Assembly: GCA_963205035.1 (NCBI GenBank)
Contig: CAUJII010000202.1
Span: 1 to 15,066 of the forward strand
Direction: 5' to 3'
DNA length: 15,066 nucleotides
From: Spirochaetota bacterium
Lineage (GTDB): Bacteria; Spirochaetota; Leptospiria; Turneriellales; Turneriellaceae
Shown piece after piece: positions 6,941 through 14,144 of the stretch. Under the pieces are notes generated by a model. The model had not been told where the DNA came from. It worked only from the letters and a program-made list of their open reading frames with translations, and did no database searches. A program made the translations under genes and the position numbers. How positions within the stretch are numbered: position 1 is the stretch's first letter; every line of letters begins with the position of its first letter.

Positions 6941-8478
6941 CGGAGCACATAGGCAAAACCTGGGCAACACCCAACGTTGACGACCAGACACTCTATGCGA
7001 GCGAGGAAATTTTTGCGGCCGGGGAGCTGAACCACCACATCTCGAACACCGCTTACCCGATAGCGCACCAGACCACGTTCTGGCCTTATCGAGTCGAGCG
7101 CGAGAACCACGCTGCGACAGTCACGAATGCGTTTGAGCGCTTGGGGTCTATCTGCCTCTACTCACATATACCCTTCTGCGCAACGCGCTGCTTTTTTTGT
7201 GAATACACCGTCGTCGGCAAAAAAGAACTCAGCGAGACAGAAGCCTATATGGCAGCGCTTGATAAAGAAGTCGAACTTTATGCCAAGAAACTGGGGCACA
7301 AGAAAATCCTCGGTTTTGATATTGGCGGAGGCACCCCGTCTTTCCCCGATGCGGCGCTCATCGCACGGCACATCGAAACCGTGAAACGTTGTTTTGATTT
7401 TGCCCCCGACGCTGAAATCAGCATCGAGACAACGCCCCGCATCGCGTCTCTCGAAAACGACAAGATCGCCGCGTATAAAGCCATGGGCATCGACCGCATC
7501 AGCATGGGCGTGCAGGTTTCCCAGCCGGATTTATTAAAGTTACTCGGCCGCGAAACGAACGGCGTCGAACACCATTTTCGCGCAGCCAACCATATCCGCA
7601 GCGCGGGGTTTAAGAAATTCAATCTCGATCTCATGTACGGCTTTGCCGGTCAATCGACGGCCTCGTGGCAGGCGACGATCGAGCACGCGATTCGGCTCGG
7701 CCCCGATTACATTACACTCTACCGCATGCGCTACAAGCTCACCCGCATTTCACACCAGGCGGAAAATGTTGAGTTGCAGCAGGTGCGCGAACAGGCGGCA
7801 CTCGCAAAAGAGATGCTTCAGGCGGCAGGTTTTTATGCCAACCCAGGCAAGAACACTTATAGCCGCATTGCGGATGACGCGAAGGGACAAGGAAGTCCCG
7901 GGTCGGTAGACGATACGAGAACCTTCAATGTGCCGACCGGAACCAGCGCGTACCTCACGCGGCGCGTGATCGAAGGCACCGCTTATCTCGGGCTGGGCTT
8001 AGGCGCGCAAACTTTTACCGACACCACAATCAGCTATAACAGCGGCGCGGCCGGTAAAAATCTTGCGCCGTATCTACGTGACATTAGAAAAGGTATCTTG
8101 CCGCTGCAAGATCTCTACCACCTGCCGGCGGCACACATGATGGCGAAGATGGTCGCGGTGAGTTTCTATTTCGGTGAAATCAACCTTGTAAGTTTCAAAA
8201 ATAAATTTGGCGTGACACTCGAAGAAGCCTATCCCCAGGCAGTTGAATTCGTGCTCCGCGAAGGGCTCATGGAATACACCGAGTCTCTCAATGGCCGCGA
8301 GCTCGATATCGACCACCGCTCGCTGTCTCTCACTATCGAAGGCGCCCGGTATTTTAACGGCACAATTGCGCTTTTCTTCGCGCCTTCGGTGCAAAAATAT
8401 CTGATGAAGCGCGATAGCGCGGCAGGGTGCGACATGCACCGTAACCAACGCGCTGCGCTGCGGGTGGCGGGTGATTGA
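6937..8478 (+). CDS. HemN/HemW-like radical SAM protein
   Basis: 513 residues. The core is HemN/HemW-like: LYSHIPFCATRCFFCEY gives the CxxxCxxC iron-sulfur motif (C81, C85, C88), followed by IGGGTPSF (129-136), the SAM-contacting GGGTP motif, then IDRISMGVQ and FNLDLMYGFAGQ, and a HemN_C-like winged C-terminal region from about 370. The fourth cysteine characteristic of true coproporphyrinogen oxidase HemN (C-x-C after the motif) is absent, and there is about a 70-residue N-terminal extension plus an insert around 300-345, so it is longer than typical HemW (about 380). A dedicated role in porphyrin, heme delivery or radical methyl/alkyl chemistry cannot be chosen from sequence. It overlaps the upstream flavoprotein by 4 bases and the downstream radical SAM gene by 8, indicating coupled translation and a shared pathway. 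Confidence 0.85.
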   Translation: MTEHIGKTWATPNVDDQTLYASEEIFAAGELNHHISNTAYPIAHQTTFWPYRVERENHAATVTNAFERLGSICLYSHIPFCATRCFFCEYTVVGKKELSETEAYMAALDKEVELYAKKLGHKKILGFDIGGGTPSFPDAALIARHIETVKRCFDFAPDAEISIETTPRIASLENDKIAAYKAMGIDRISMGVQVSQPDLLKLLGRETNGVEHHFRAANHIRSAGFKKFNLDLMYGFAGQSTASWQATIEHAIRLGPDYITLYRMRYKLTRISHQAENVELQQVREQAALAKEMLQAAGFYANPGKNTYSRIADDAKGQGSPGSVDDTRTFNVPTGTSAYLTRRVIEGTAYLGLGLGAQTFTDTTISYNSGAAGKNLAPYLRDIRKGILPLQDLYHLPAAHMMAKMVAVSFYFGEINLVSFKNKFGVTLEEAYPQAVEFVLREGLMEYTESLNGRELDIDHRSLSLTIEGARYFNGTIALFFAPSVQKYLMKRDSAAGCDMHRNQRAALRVAGD

Positions 8479-9214
8479 CTTTGCAAACATTCTCTTCGCT
8501 GGCCCTTGCAACCGCTTTTGCCCGTTCTGCATCGGTAAGGAAGTCCCCGACCGGGTGAATCTAAAGAACCTCGACACCTACCCGCCCCGCAACTGGAGTG
8601 CCTTCGTAGCAGAATGCCACGCGCACGAAATTCGCGAGATTGTCTTCACCGGCACCACGACAGACCCACATCTCTATAAACACGAAGCGCGGCTCATCCA
8701 TCGCGTGCGCGAAGATTTGCCGGGAGCCAAAATCTCTATCCACACCAACGGCGCACTCTCGCTCAAGAAAATCGACACGTTCAATCTGTACGACCGCGCT
8801 TGTATTTCGTTTCCTTCTTTTAATACCACGACTTATGCCGCGATGATGGGGGTGCCGCAGGTTCCCGATCTGGGTCGCCTACTCGAACGCGCTGAAATCC
8901 CCGTCAAGGTGAGCTGCATTATCAACGAGCACAATGCGCATGAAGTGGAACCCTTTCTGCTGCGGCTATCCGAACTTGGTGTGCAACGGGTTGTGCTGCG
9001 TCGCCTCTACGGGGATACGCGAACGTGGGACATCCTACCGGGGCTGACACCGGTGCGGTATTACCGCGAAAATCCGGTGTATGAAATTTATGGTATGGAA
9101 GTCACCTGGTGGAATTTTGAAACGACGACGAGCCGCAGCATCAATCTCTTTGCTGACGGAACGCTGAGCACAGAGTATTTACTGACTGAGGTAACGAAGC
9201 GAGAGTTCGCCTAA
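8471..9214 (+). CDS. Short radical SAM protein
   Basis: 247 residues from GTG at 8471, overlapping the previous stop by 8 bases. NILFAGPCNRFCPFCIGKEV holds the CxxxCxxC cluster motif (C13, C17, C20) very near the N-terminus. FTGTTTDPHLY follows at the position of the GGE-like SAM-contact strand, then ISIHTNGALS and a later KVSCIINEHN strand, as in a MoaA/NirJ-like partial TIM barrel. No SPASM or second cluster cysteines are visible: apart from the motif, only scattered single cysteines occur, and the protein ends soon after the barrel. The substrate is unknown. It is the third gene of the overlapping operon with a flavoprotein and a HemN-like protein, so the three probably act on one pathway. 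The repeat core (copy D) begins two bases after its TAA stop. Confidence 0.82.
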   Translation: MIDFANILFAGPCNRFCPFCIGKEVPDRVNLKNLDTYPPRNWSAFVAECHAHEIREIVFTGTTTDPHLYKHEARLIHRVREDLPGAKISIHTNGALSLKKIDTFNLYDRACISFPSFNTTTYAAMMGVPQVPDLGRLLERAEIPVKVSCIINEHNAHEVEPFLLRLSELGVQRVVLRRLYGDTRTWDILPGLTPVRYYRENPVYEIYGMEVTWWNFETTTSRSINLFADGTLSTEYLLTEVTKREFA

Positions 9215-9215
9215 A

Positions 9216-9236
9216 CTCACCTGATTTATCCAACCT
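9216..9236 (-). repeat. Dispersed repeat, copy D (partial)
   Basis: CACCTGATTTATCC (9218-9231) is the reverse complement of the repeat core GGATAAATCAGGTG. The outer GC arm and the A/T block are not conserved. It begins two bases after the stop at 9212-9214. Confidence 0.5.
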
Positions 9237-9262
9237 CTACCTACTCTCTTCTGTTTTCTTGC

Positions 9263-9290
9263 TTTACGGCGAATGCCAATACACCATTTC
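9263..9290 (+). promoter_or_regulatory. Possible promoter for the PilZ gene
   Basis: TTTACG (9263-9268), a 16-base spacer and CATTTC (9285-9290) end 5 bases before the ATG at 9296. There is no Shine-Dalgarno sequence, so a leaderless transcript is possible. Confidence 0.3.
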
Positions 9291-9295
9291 TCGCC

Positions 9296-9643
9296 ATGTC
9301 GCTTGGACAACGAAACTATCAACGATTTCTTGCGCAACGCCTGGGTGGTGCATCGGTCTATCTCGAAGGCGAGGGAATCGAGCATTGCACATTAGTCGAC
9401 ATCTCTGTCGGTGGATTACGCATCCTCTTTGAAAGACCGCTTGCTCATGGGGTGCTCTCGACCGGCTGTGCGATTCAAGGGAAAGTGGTTATCCATACAC
9501 CGCCATCGGATATTGTCTTTACCGGTAAAGTGGCGTGGAACAAGAGCGCCCCCTTCATGGGAGAACCGGCAACTCTGGTTGGAGTTTGCTTCGCAGACTA
9601 CACGCCGCTTCCCGAATCTCTCTTGCGTCTGGTGAGCGAATAG
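9296..9643 (+). CDS. Single-domain PilZ protein (c-di-GMP receptor)
   Basis: 115 residues, about the size of one PilZ domain. The two c-di-GMP-binding motifs are present: RxxxR as R6-NYQ-R10 and D/NxSxxG as D35-I-S-V-G-G40, followed by the beta-barrel segments GKVVIH and VFTGKVAWN and the closing LVGVCFADY. It should bind cyclic di-GMP in the cytoplasm and relay it to an unknown partner; in spirochaetes PilZ proteins are linked to motility and surface behaviour. It has no extra domain or membrane segment. It is convergent with the M23 peptidase gene; the 38 bases between them contain no clear terminator. The upstream gap 9215-9295 holds repeat copy D and the proposed promoter. Confidence 0.88.
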   Translation: MSLGQRNYQRFLAQRLGGASVYLEGEGIEHCTLVDISVGGLRILFERPLAHGVLSTGCAIQGKVVIHTPPSDIVFTGKVAWNKSAPFMGEPATLVGVCFADYTPLPESLLRLVSE

Positions 9644-9681
9644 TCTCGCCAGAGCGGATACTCCCGAAAACTTCTTCGTAA

Positions 9682-10845
9682 CTACTTCAAATACCGGAGC
9701 GGATCTTTCGGGTCTTGCCCCACACGTACCTCAAAGTGCAAGTGAAACCCAGTCGCCTTGCCGGTCTTGCCGACATAGCCAATCACGTCGCCCGCTTTCA
9801 CCTTGCTCCCTTTCGGGGACTTAGTCCGCGTCTGGTGGCAATAGTACGTATAGACGTTGTCTTCGTGTTTTAAGATGATGTAGTTTCCCCAGTACTTGTT
9901 ATTCGATTTTTCAAAAACCGTTCCGTCCTTCGCCGCATGGATAGGCGTATTTTGGGGTGCGGCAATGTCGACGCCTCGATGGAACGTCCCTGCTTTTTTG
10001 GTGACGGGGTCAATACGCGAACCGAAAGGCGAACTCACAAAACCTTTAACGGGAACCAAAAAACCGCCCGCACCGACAGGTGTAGCCGGTTTCGAGGCCA
10101 GCGGGCGCAAATACCCGTTGAAAAGCCAGCCTTTCTTGCCCGCAAATTCGGTGTACGCCCAGTAATCCGAAAGACCGTCGATGGTTTCTTTGGAGCGGGA
10201 GTACTGAGTCACCTCAAGTTCAGCTTCACTCGGCACAAGCTGCACGAAATTGCCTGCAAGCGACGGCTCGTCTCGCATCCTTAACCCGGCAGAGCTCACT
10301 ACATACTTCATTTCTTTCTTCACACTATTCGGTTGTTCTTGCGCAGCGCTATTCGTTAAGTAGGATTGAGGAATGTAACCCTCGGTTTCGTTTGCGCGGC
10401 GGATGAGCGCCCAAGTCAAAGGATTATCTTGCGTGCGCGGATTGATGAGCATCACGACTTCAACCTTTTCTCCCGCTTTGACCTTTTCCAAATTTTGGGA
10501 ATCTGTATCCGAATGCCAAGTCTTTAGCGTATAGTCTTTATTCACAACTGCAAACATCTTGGGAGTTTCTGGAATTCCTGTAAGCTCGTTGTGGTCGATG
10601 ATGCGCATCTTGGAAGCGTTTTTCGCGTCGACTGGAAGAGCGATTGTTAAACCCGGTTTTAACTCTTTCAGTTCGCTCTTAAATTCTGCAAAGCGAGCCA
10701 ATATTCTTTCGACTTTCTCTTGGCTCTCGTCTCGAACGCTCTGCGTCTTTTGTTGCGAATCATGCTTCACCGTCTCGTAGTCGGTACCAAAGCAAAGGGA
10801 GATAAATCCCACAAAAAAGAAAAGTAGTGTTGCCCGGAATTTCAT
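9682..10845 (-). CDS. Secreted SH3-domain / M23 peptidase
   Basis: 387 residues from the ATG at 10845; a GTG two codons earlier is possible but less likely. An N-terminal signal peptide (KFR then hydrophobic LLFFFVGFISLCFG, about 1-20) is followed by a short charged, possibly coiled region (25-65). Two SH3b-like segments come next, about 97-165 (MFAVVNKDYTLKTW) and 180-247 (VVSSAGLRMRDEPS, typical SH3b opening). The C-terminal M23 LytM domain (about 262-385) has FHRGVDIAAP (H289, D293), YYCHQ (H337) and HLHFEV (H368, H370), so all zinc and catalytic residues are present and it should be an active peptidoglycan endopeptidase in the periplasm. Its neighbour in divergent orientation is a CapA/SUMF1 pair, also exported. 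The signal peptide has LC, but the position before Cys is Leu, unlike a normal lipobox. Confidence 0.9.
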   Translation of the reverse strand: MKFRATLLFFFVGFISLCFGTDYETVKHDSQQKTQSVRDESQEKVERILARFAEFKSELKELKPGLTIALPVDAKNASKMRIIDHNELTGIPETPKMFAVVNKDYTLKTWHSDTDSQNLEKVKAGEKVEVVMLINPRTQDNPLTWALIRRANETEGYIPQSYLTNSAAQEQPNSVKKEMKYVVSSAGLRMRDEPSLAGNFVQLVPSEAELEVTQYSRSKETIDGLSDYWAYTEFAGKKGWLFNGYLRPLASKPATPVGAGGFLVPVKGFVSSPFGSRIDPVTKKAGTFHRGVDIAAPQNTPIHAAKDGTVFEKSNNKYWGNYIILKHEDNVYTYYCHQTRTKSPKGSKVKAGDVIGYVGKTGKATGFHLHFEVRVGQDPKDPLRYLK

Positions 10846-10851
10846 GGACAC

Positions 10852-10880
10852 AAAATGGCGTTGCGGGCTTGAGGGGTCAA
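10852..10880 (-). promoter_or_regulatory. Possible promoter for the M23 peptidase gene
   Basis: On the minus strand TTGACC (10880-10875), a 17-base spacer and CATTTT (10857-10852) end 6 bases before the ATG at 10845. This is the best-formed of the short-leader promoter candidates in the window; the gene has no Shine-Dalgarno sequence. Confidence 0.4.
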
Positions 10881-10915
10881 CCGAATTTGGCAGGAAAGAG
10901 AGTCTGCACCTCTAC

Positions 10916-12040
10916 ATGCAAATTACGAAACGCAAAAAATCCATCCTCTTCATTAGCGGCATCCTTTGCATTGGACTCGTTGGATTCTTGTTCTTCTTTA
11001 ATAAAGGAATCAAACTTTCGTACCAGCGTGCTTTCTATCGCAAAGAGAGAACAGTCACGTTCACGACTATGGGAGACACTGCGCTCAACTACCGCAAGAT
11101 GGGAGAGAGGTACCAAGAATACAAAACAAAATATGGCAAGGCTTACGCCGACGCATGGCCTTATTCTGCAGTCAAACCCTACTTCAAAGGCATCGTCTTC
11201 GGCAATTTGGAAACTCCCATCACAGATATTCCGATAGAAGAATATCCCGACAAAGACGAAATTTTCTACTTTAGATCTCCGGGTTCTTCAGAAGACGTGC
11301 TCAAGGCCGCAGGGTTCCACGTTCTCTCGGTCGCCAATAACCATATCAAAGACAGCGGGTTAGAGGGGATGTTTGACAGCGCGCGACGCTTAGAAGCTCA
11401 AGGCATCCGCGCGCCCGGCATCGGCAAGAATATAGAAGAAGCGCTCCGTCCCGTAATCTTCGAAACGGATTCCGAGGGAGGAAAGGTCCGTACTGCCATG
11501 TTTGCCATAAACACCGCAATCTCTCGATCCGTTTTTGCCACCATGGAAAGACCGGGTACTGCAACCGGTACGCCGGAGCTCATGGCTCATGCGATAAAAG
11601 CCATCAAGCCCAACGTCGATGTTGTCGTCGTCAGCGTGCACTGGGGGGATTACTATTCGTTTGATTTTCCTATCATGCCACCCGACGCCGAAATGCGGCG
11701 TCTGGCTCATGCCATGATTGACGCGGGAGCTTCTTTCATCATAGGCCACCATTCCCACGCTGTCGGCGAAATTGAACGGTACAAGAATGGACTCATTGTA
11801 TATAGCTTAGGAGAGTTTGTCTTTGCCGGGCGGCATACAGTACACCATGCGACTTCGATCATGGCGCAGGCGACTCTGAACGCAGATGGCTTGTTACATT
11901 ACACAATAATTCCGTGCAATATCAATCCACTCCAAGTTTGGTATAGGCCTGTCGTCTTGGATAAGAAAAAGGGAGAGGACTATCTCAACCGCATCACGAT
12001 GCCGCGCGACGACCGCTACCAGAATTTTTACACCCCATGA
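10916..12040 (+). CDS. Membrane-anchored CapA-family (PGA_cap) protein
   Basis: 374 residues. The start at ATG 10916 is preferred because it places a lysine-rich stretch (ITKRKK) directly before one hydrophobic segment (about 9-28), a signal anchor. An earlier in-frame ATG at 10844 would overlap the divergent M23 start and add residues unlike a signal. The domain shows the CapA/PgsA metallophosphoesterase-like motifs: FTTMGDTALN (D54), GNLETPI (97-102), ANNHIKDSG (140-148), VSVHWGDYY (239-247), IIGHHSHAV (275-283) and YSLGEFVF (296-303). CapA relatives help make or anchor poly-gamma-glutamate capsules; many bacteria without a capsule also carry them, and no capB/capC is present, so the substrate is unknown. 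The stop overlaps the next start by 4 bases (ATGA). Confidence 0.88.
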   Translation: MQITKRKKSILFISGILCIGLVGFLFFFNKGIKLSYQRAFYRKERTVTFTTMGDTALNYRKMGERYQEYKTKYGKAYADAWPYSAVKPYFKGIVFGNLETPITDIPIEEYPDKDEIFYFRSPGSSEDVLKAAGFHVLSVANNHIKDSGLEGMFDSARRLEAQGIRAPGIGKNIEEALRPVIFETDSEGGKVRTAMFAINTAISRSVFATMERPGTATGTPELMAHAIKAIKPNVDVVVVSVHWGDYYSFDFPIMPPDAEMRRLAHAMIDAGASFIIGHHSHAVGEIERYKNGLIVYSLGEFVFAGRHTVHHATSIMAQATLNADGLLHYTIIPCNINPLQVWYRPVVLDKKKGEDYLNRITMPRDDRYQNFYTP

Positions 12041-12993
12041 AAACAAAGCATAGTCTGCGCATTTTTCTTATTGCACTCGCGGTGGTGGGATTAATCCCAC
12101 AATTTTTTCTTCATGCAGCGCTGGAAAAAATTCGCCGTTTTGATAACGGGATTGAGCTCGTGCTCATTGAGCCCGGCCAATTTGAGACGCCGGATATCAA
12201 AGACTACTATGCGCTTTCAAAACAAGATAAAGAAAAGTTTTGGCATCCAGTCAAGAACCGCCGCCTCGTCCGTGTCGAGAAAGCCTTTTATCTCGCGCGC
12301 TACGAGGTTACGAACCGACAATTCACAGAGCTCATGCACGTCGACAAATGCAAAGAGCTGGGCTTTTCGTGCGGCGAAAGGCACCCTGCCATCGGCGTCA
12401 ACTGGTACGAAGCGGTCCAATTTGCGAACAAACTTTCCGAGAAGTATTCGCTGACTAACTACTACATGATCCGCGAAGATATAAAAGACAATGAAAATCG
12501 TTTCCCGTTTGATAACAGAAAATGGCGCGTCACGATAAATCCCAGCGCGACAGGATTCCGCTTGCCCACCGAAGCCCAGTGGGAGCTTGCATACCGCGCA
12601 GGCACAAAAACAGTTTTCTACTGGGGAGACAGCGCGGCGAAGGACACCGTGCATGCGTATGCGAACTCTTTCTTTAACTCGGGGTATACCGAGTTTAGAG
12701 ACCTCAGCGGAAAGAAGACGTTTTGGTATGCAAAGTTGCATAAACCCGCAGCCGTTGGTTCCCGCCGGCCGAATGCTTGGGGCCTCTTCGACATGGCTGG
12801 CAACGTTGCCGAGTGGTGCGATGATGCCTTTGTCGACGCCTCCACTCAGGCAAAAAACACAGGCGTCCGGTTTTTGCGCGGCGGCTCTTTCAAAGACGCT
12901 TGGCCGTCTCTCTTGGCTTTTACTCACGAAGCGCAAGGCGCAATCCACTCCGACGTGGCTTTTGGTCTGCGCGTTGCACTACCCGCGCCGTAA
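12037..12993 (+). CDS. Exported SUMF1-fold (FGE-sulfatase) protein without FGE cysteines
   Basis: 318 residues with a signal peptide (about 1-28, KTKHSLRIFLIALAVVG then FFLHAA). The SUMF1 domain signature runs through FYLARYEVTNRQF (84-96), GFRLPTEAQWELAYRAG (173-189), WGLFDMAGNVAEWCDD (248-263) and FLRGGSF (279-285), ending at FGLRVAL. In formylglycine-generating enzyme two active-site cysteines follow the GGS segment; here that stretch reads KDAWPSLLAFTHE with no cysteine, so sulfatase activation is unlikely. It belongs with the many bacterial SUMF1-fold proteins of unknown or structural/binding role in the periplasm. The ATGA overlap with the CapA-family gene indicates a two-gene unit. A terminator-like hairpin with a T6 run lies inside its signal-peptide codons (12085-12108). 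Confidence 0.87.
   Translation: MKTKHSLRIFLIALAVVGLIPQFFLHAALEKIRRFDNGIELVLIEPGQFETPDIKDYYALSKQDKEKFWHPVKNRRLVRVEKAFYLARYEVTNRQFTELMHVDKCKELGFSCGERHPAIGVNWYEAVQFANKLSEKYSLTNYYMIREDIKDNENRFPFDNRKWRVTINPSATGFRLPTEAQWELAYRAGTKTVFYWGDSAAKDTVHAYANSFFNSGYTEFRDLSGKKTFWYAKLHKPAAVGSRRPNAWGLFDMAGNVAEWCDDAFVDASTQAKNTGVRFLRGGSFKDAWPSLLAFTHEAQGAIHSDVAFGLRVALPAP
12085..12108 (+). terminator. Terminator-like hairpin inside the SUMF1 signal peptide region
   Basis: GTGGGA (12085-12090), loop TTAA, TCCCAC (12095-12100), then AA and six T (12103-12108). It has the form of a weak intrinsic terminator 48 bases into the coding sequence. It may cause partial termination after the CapA-family gene, or be chance. 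Confidence 0.35.
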
Positions 12994-13064
12994 GAGTCTA
13001 AGCTCAGAACTCGTAAACTCTTTACCGAGTGTTTTTCTATCGCAGTCTGTCTTGGATAAAGAGA

Positions 13065-14144
13065 ATGGATAAAAAAATTACGGCTATCTTGGATAGAACT
13101 CTTGGTGGAGAGCGCCTTTCTGACACGGACGCATTGACTCTCTGGCGTGAAGGCGACTTCAAAGATTTAGGCAACGCTGCCGTCGAAGTTCGTAACAGAC
13201 TCAATCCTCCTAACGAAGTTTCTTTTACTGCGTTTCGTGTCGTCAATTACACGAACTACTGCAACGTCGAATGCAATTTTTGCTCGTTCATGGACGAAGT
13301 CGGTTCAGGTAAGGGATACACGTTGAGCCGCGACGAAGTTCTCAAAAAAATGGAACACGCCGTGAAACTCGACGCACCACAACTTTTCTTGCAGGGGGGG
13401 GTGAATCCCGATATTCCCATGAGCTACTATGAAGATGTGCTGACGTCGGTACGCCGCGAATTCCCCGAAATGCACATCCGCGCTTTTTCACCCGTTGAAG
13501 TTCTCTTTATGGAACACTTAACAGGCGAGACGCTCGCTTCGGTGTTTGAAACGCTGAAGGCGTGGGGAATGCACAGCTTTCCGGGCGCTGGCGCCGAAAT
13601 CCTGACAGACCGTATGCGCAATATCTTGTCGCCACTCAAGGCAAAGACGGCCGAGTGGTTACGTGCAATGCAGACAGCGCAAGAGGCAGGAATGAAAACC
13701 TCCACCAACATTGTGTGGGGTAGCGAAGAGCACGACACCGAAATTATCGAACATCTCTCGCTTCTGCGCACGCTGCAAGATAAGACGGGGGGTATTCTCT
13801 CGTTCGTTCCCTGGACTTTCCAAGCACAAACAAAAAAATTCAAGATACGCCGGGTCCCTCCGCACGAGTATCTTAAAATGGTAGCTCTCAGCCGACTTTA
13901 CCTCGACAACGTGCAGCACATAGAAGTCTCCGTCATGGTGGCGGGCAAGCAGTCGGGAGAGATAGCGCTCCATTTCGGCGGAGACGACATCAACTCGCCT
14001 GTTATCGAAGAGAATGTCTTGCGCTCGTTTGGCTTGAAATCGGTAGAAGAGTCGGTGCGCTTCATCGAAGACGCCGGTTTTATTCCCGTGAGGCGGAGCT
14101 TCAACTTCCACCGGGGACAGAAGACAGATATGGGCGCGGGATAA
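13065..14144 (+). CDS. mqnC: MqnC-like radical SAM enzyme (cyclic dehypoxanthinyl futalosine synthase)
   Basis: 359 residues from ATG 13065, giving the N-terminus MDKKITAILDRTLGGERLSD usual for MqnC/MqnE/CofH. An upstream in-frame alternative at 13029 adds 12 residues without family match. The radical SAM motif is NYTNYCNVECNFCSF (C66, C70, C73). MqnC-type features follow: LFLQGGVNPDIPMSYYED, SFPGAGAEILTDRMR, LQDKTGGILSFVPWTFQ, YLDNVQHIEVSVM and GEIALHFGGDDINSPVIEENV. MqnC converts dehypoxanthine futalosine to its cyclic form in the alternative menaquinone pathway. The region usually reading 'GHVE' is GSEEHD here, a divergence that leaves some room for an MqnE/CofH-type paralogue. A run of eight G (13394-13401) encodes the QGGV motif. 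The final codons and the TAA stop lie inside dispersed repeat copy C. No other mqn gene is in the window. Confidence 0.85.
   Translation: MDKKITAILDRTLGGERLSDTDALTLWREGDFKDLGNAAVEVRNRLNPPNEVSFTAFRVVNYTNYCNVECNFCSFMDEVGSGKGYTLSRDEVLKKMEHAVKLDAPQLFLQGGVNPDIPMSYYEDVLTSVRREFPEMHIRAFSPVEVLFMEHLTGETLASVFETLKAWGMHSFPGAGAEILTDRMRNILSPLKAKTAEWLRAMQTAQEAGMKTSTNIVWGSEEHDTEIIEHLSLLRTLQDKTGGILSFVPWTFQAQTKKFKIRRVPPHEYLKMVALSRLYLDNVQHIEVSVMVAGKQSGEIALHFGGDDINSPVIEENVLRSFGLKSVEESVRFIEDAGFIPVRRSFNFHRGQKTDMGAG

Noticed and set aside
6487..7110. 207-codon minus-strand open frame across the flavoprotein/HemN-like junction
   Set aside because: Shadow of two well-supported plus-strand genes; composition shows no domain or membrane pattern that makes sense.
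6937..8478. Annotation as true oxygen-independent coproporphyrinogen oxidase HemN
   Set aside because: The additional cysteine after the CxxxCxxC motif that marks HemN is missing (EY instead), and an N-terminal extension and insert are present.
10785..10845. Lipobox in the M23 peptidase signal peptide
   Set aside because: A cysteine is present (ISLC) but the residue before it is Leu rather than Gly, Ala or Ser; ordinary signal peptidase cleavage is more likely.
10844..10915. Longer N-terminus for the CapA-family protein starting at ATG 10844
   Set aside because: It would overlap the divergent peptidase start and place 24 non-signal residues before the anchor; ATG 10916 gives a normal lysine-rich signal anchor.
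428..12545. Recurring GATAAATCCCA strings at about 430, 10801 and 12535, and GGATAAATC at 201
   Set aside because: They resemble part of the dispersed repeat core but lie inside coding sequence in different frames without the GGTGGG or A/T block, so I treat them as chance similarity.
12217..12948. 243-codon minus-strand open frame opposite the SUMF1-fold gene
   Set aside because: The plus strand carries the complete SUMF1 signature; the antisense frame has no recognisable motif.
12037..12993. Annotation as a formylglycine-generating enzyme
   Set aside because: The two active-site cysteines expected after the GGS segment are absent.
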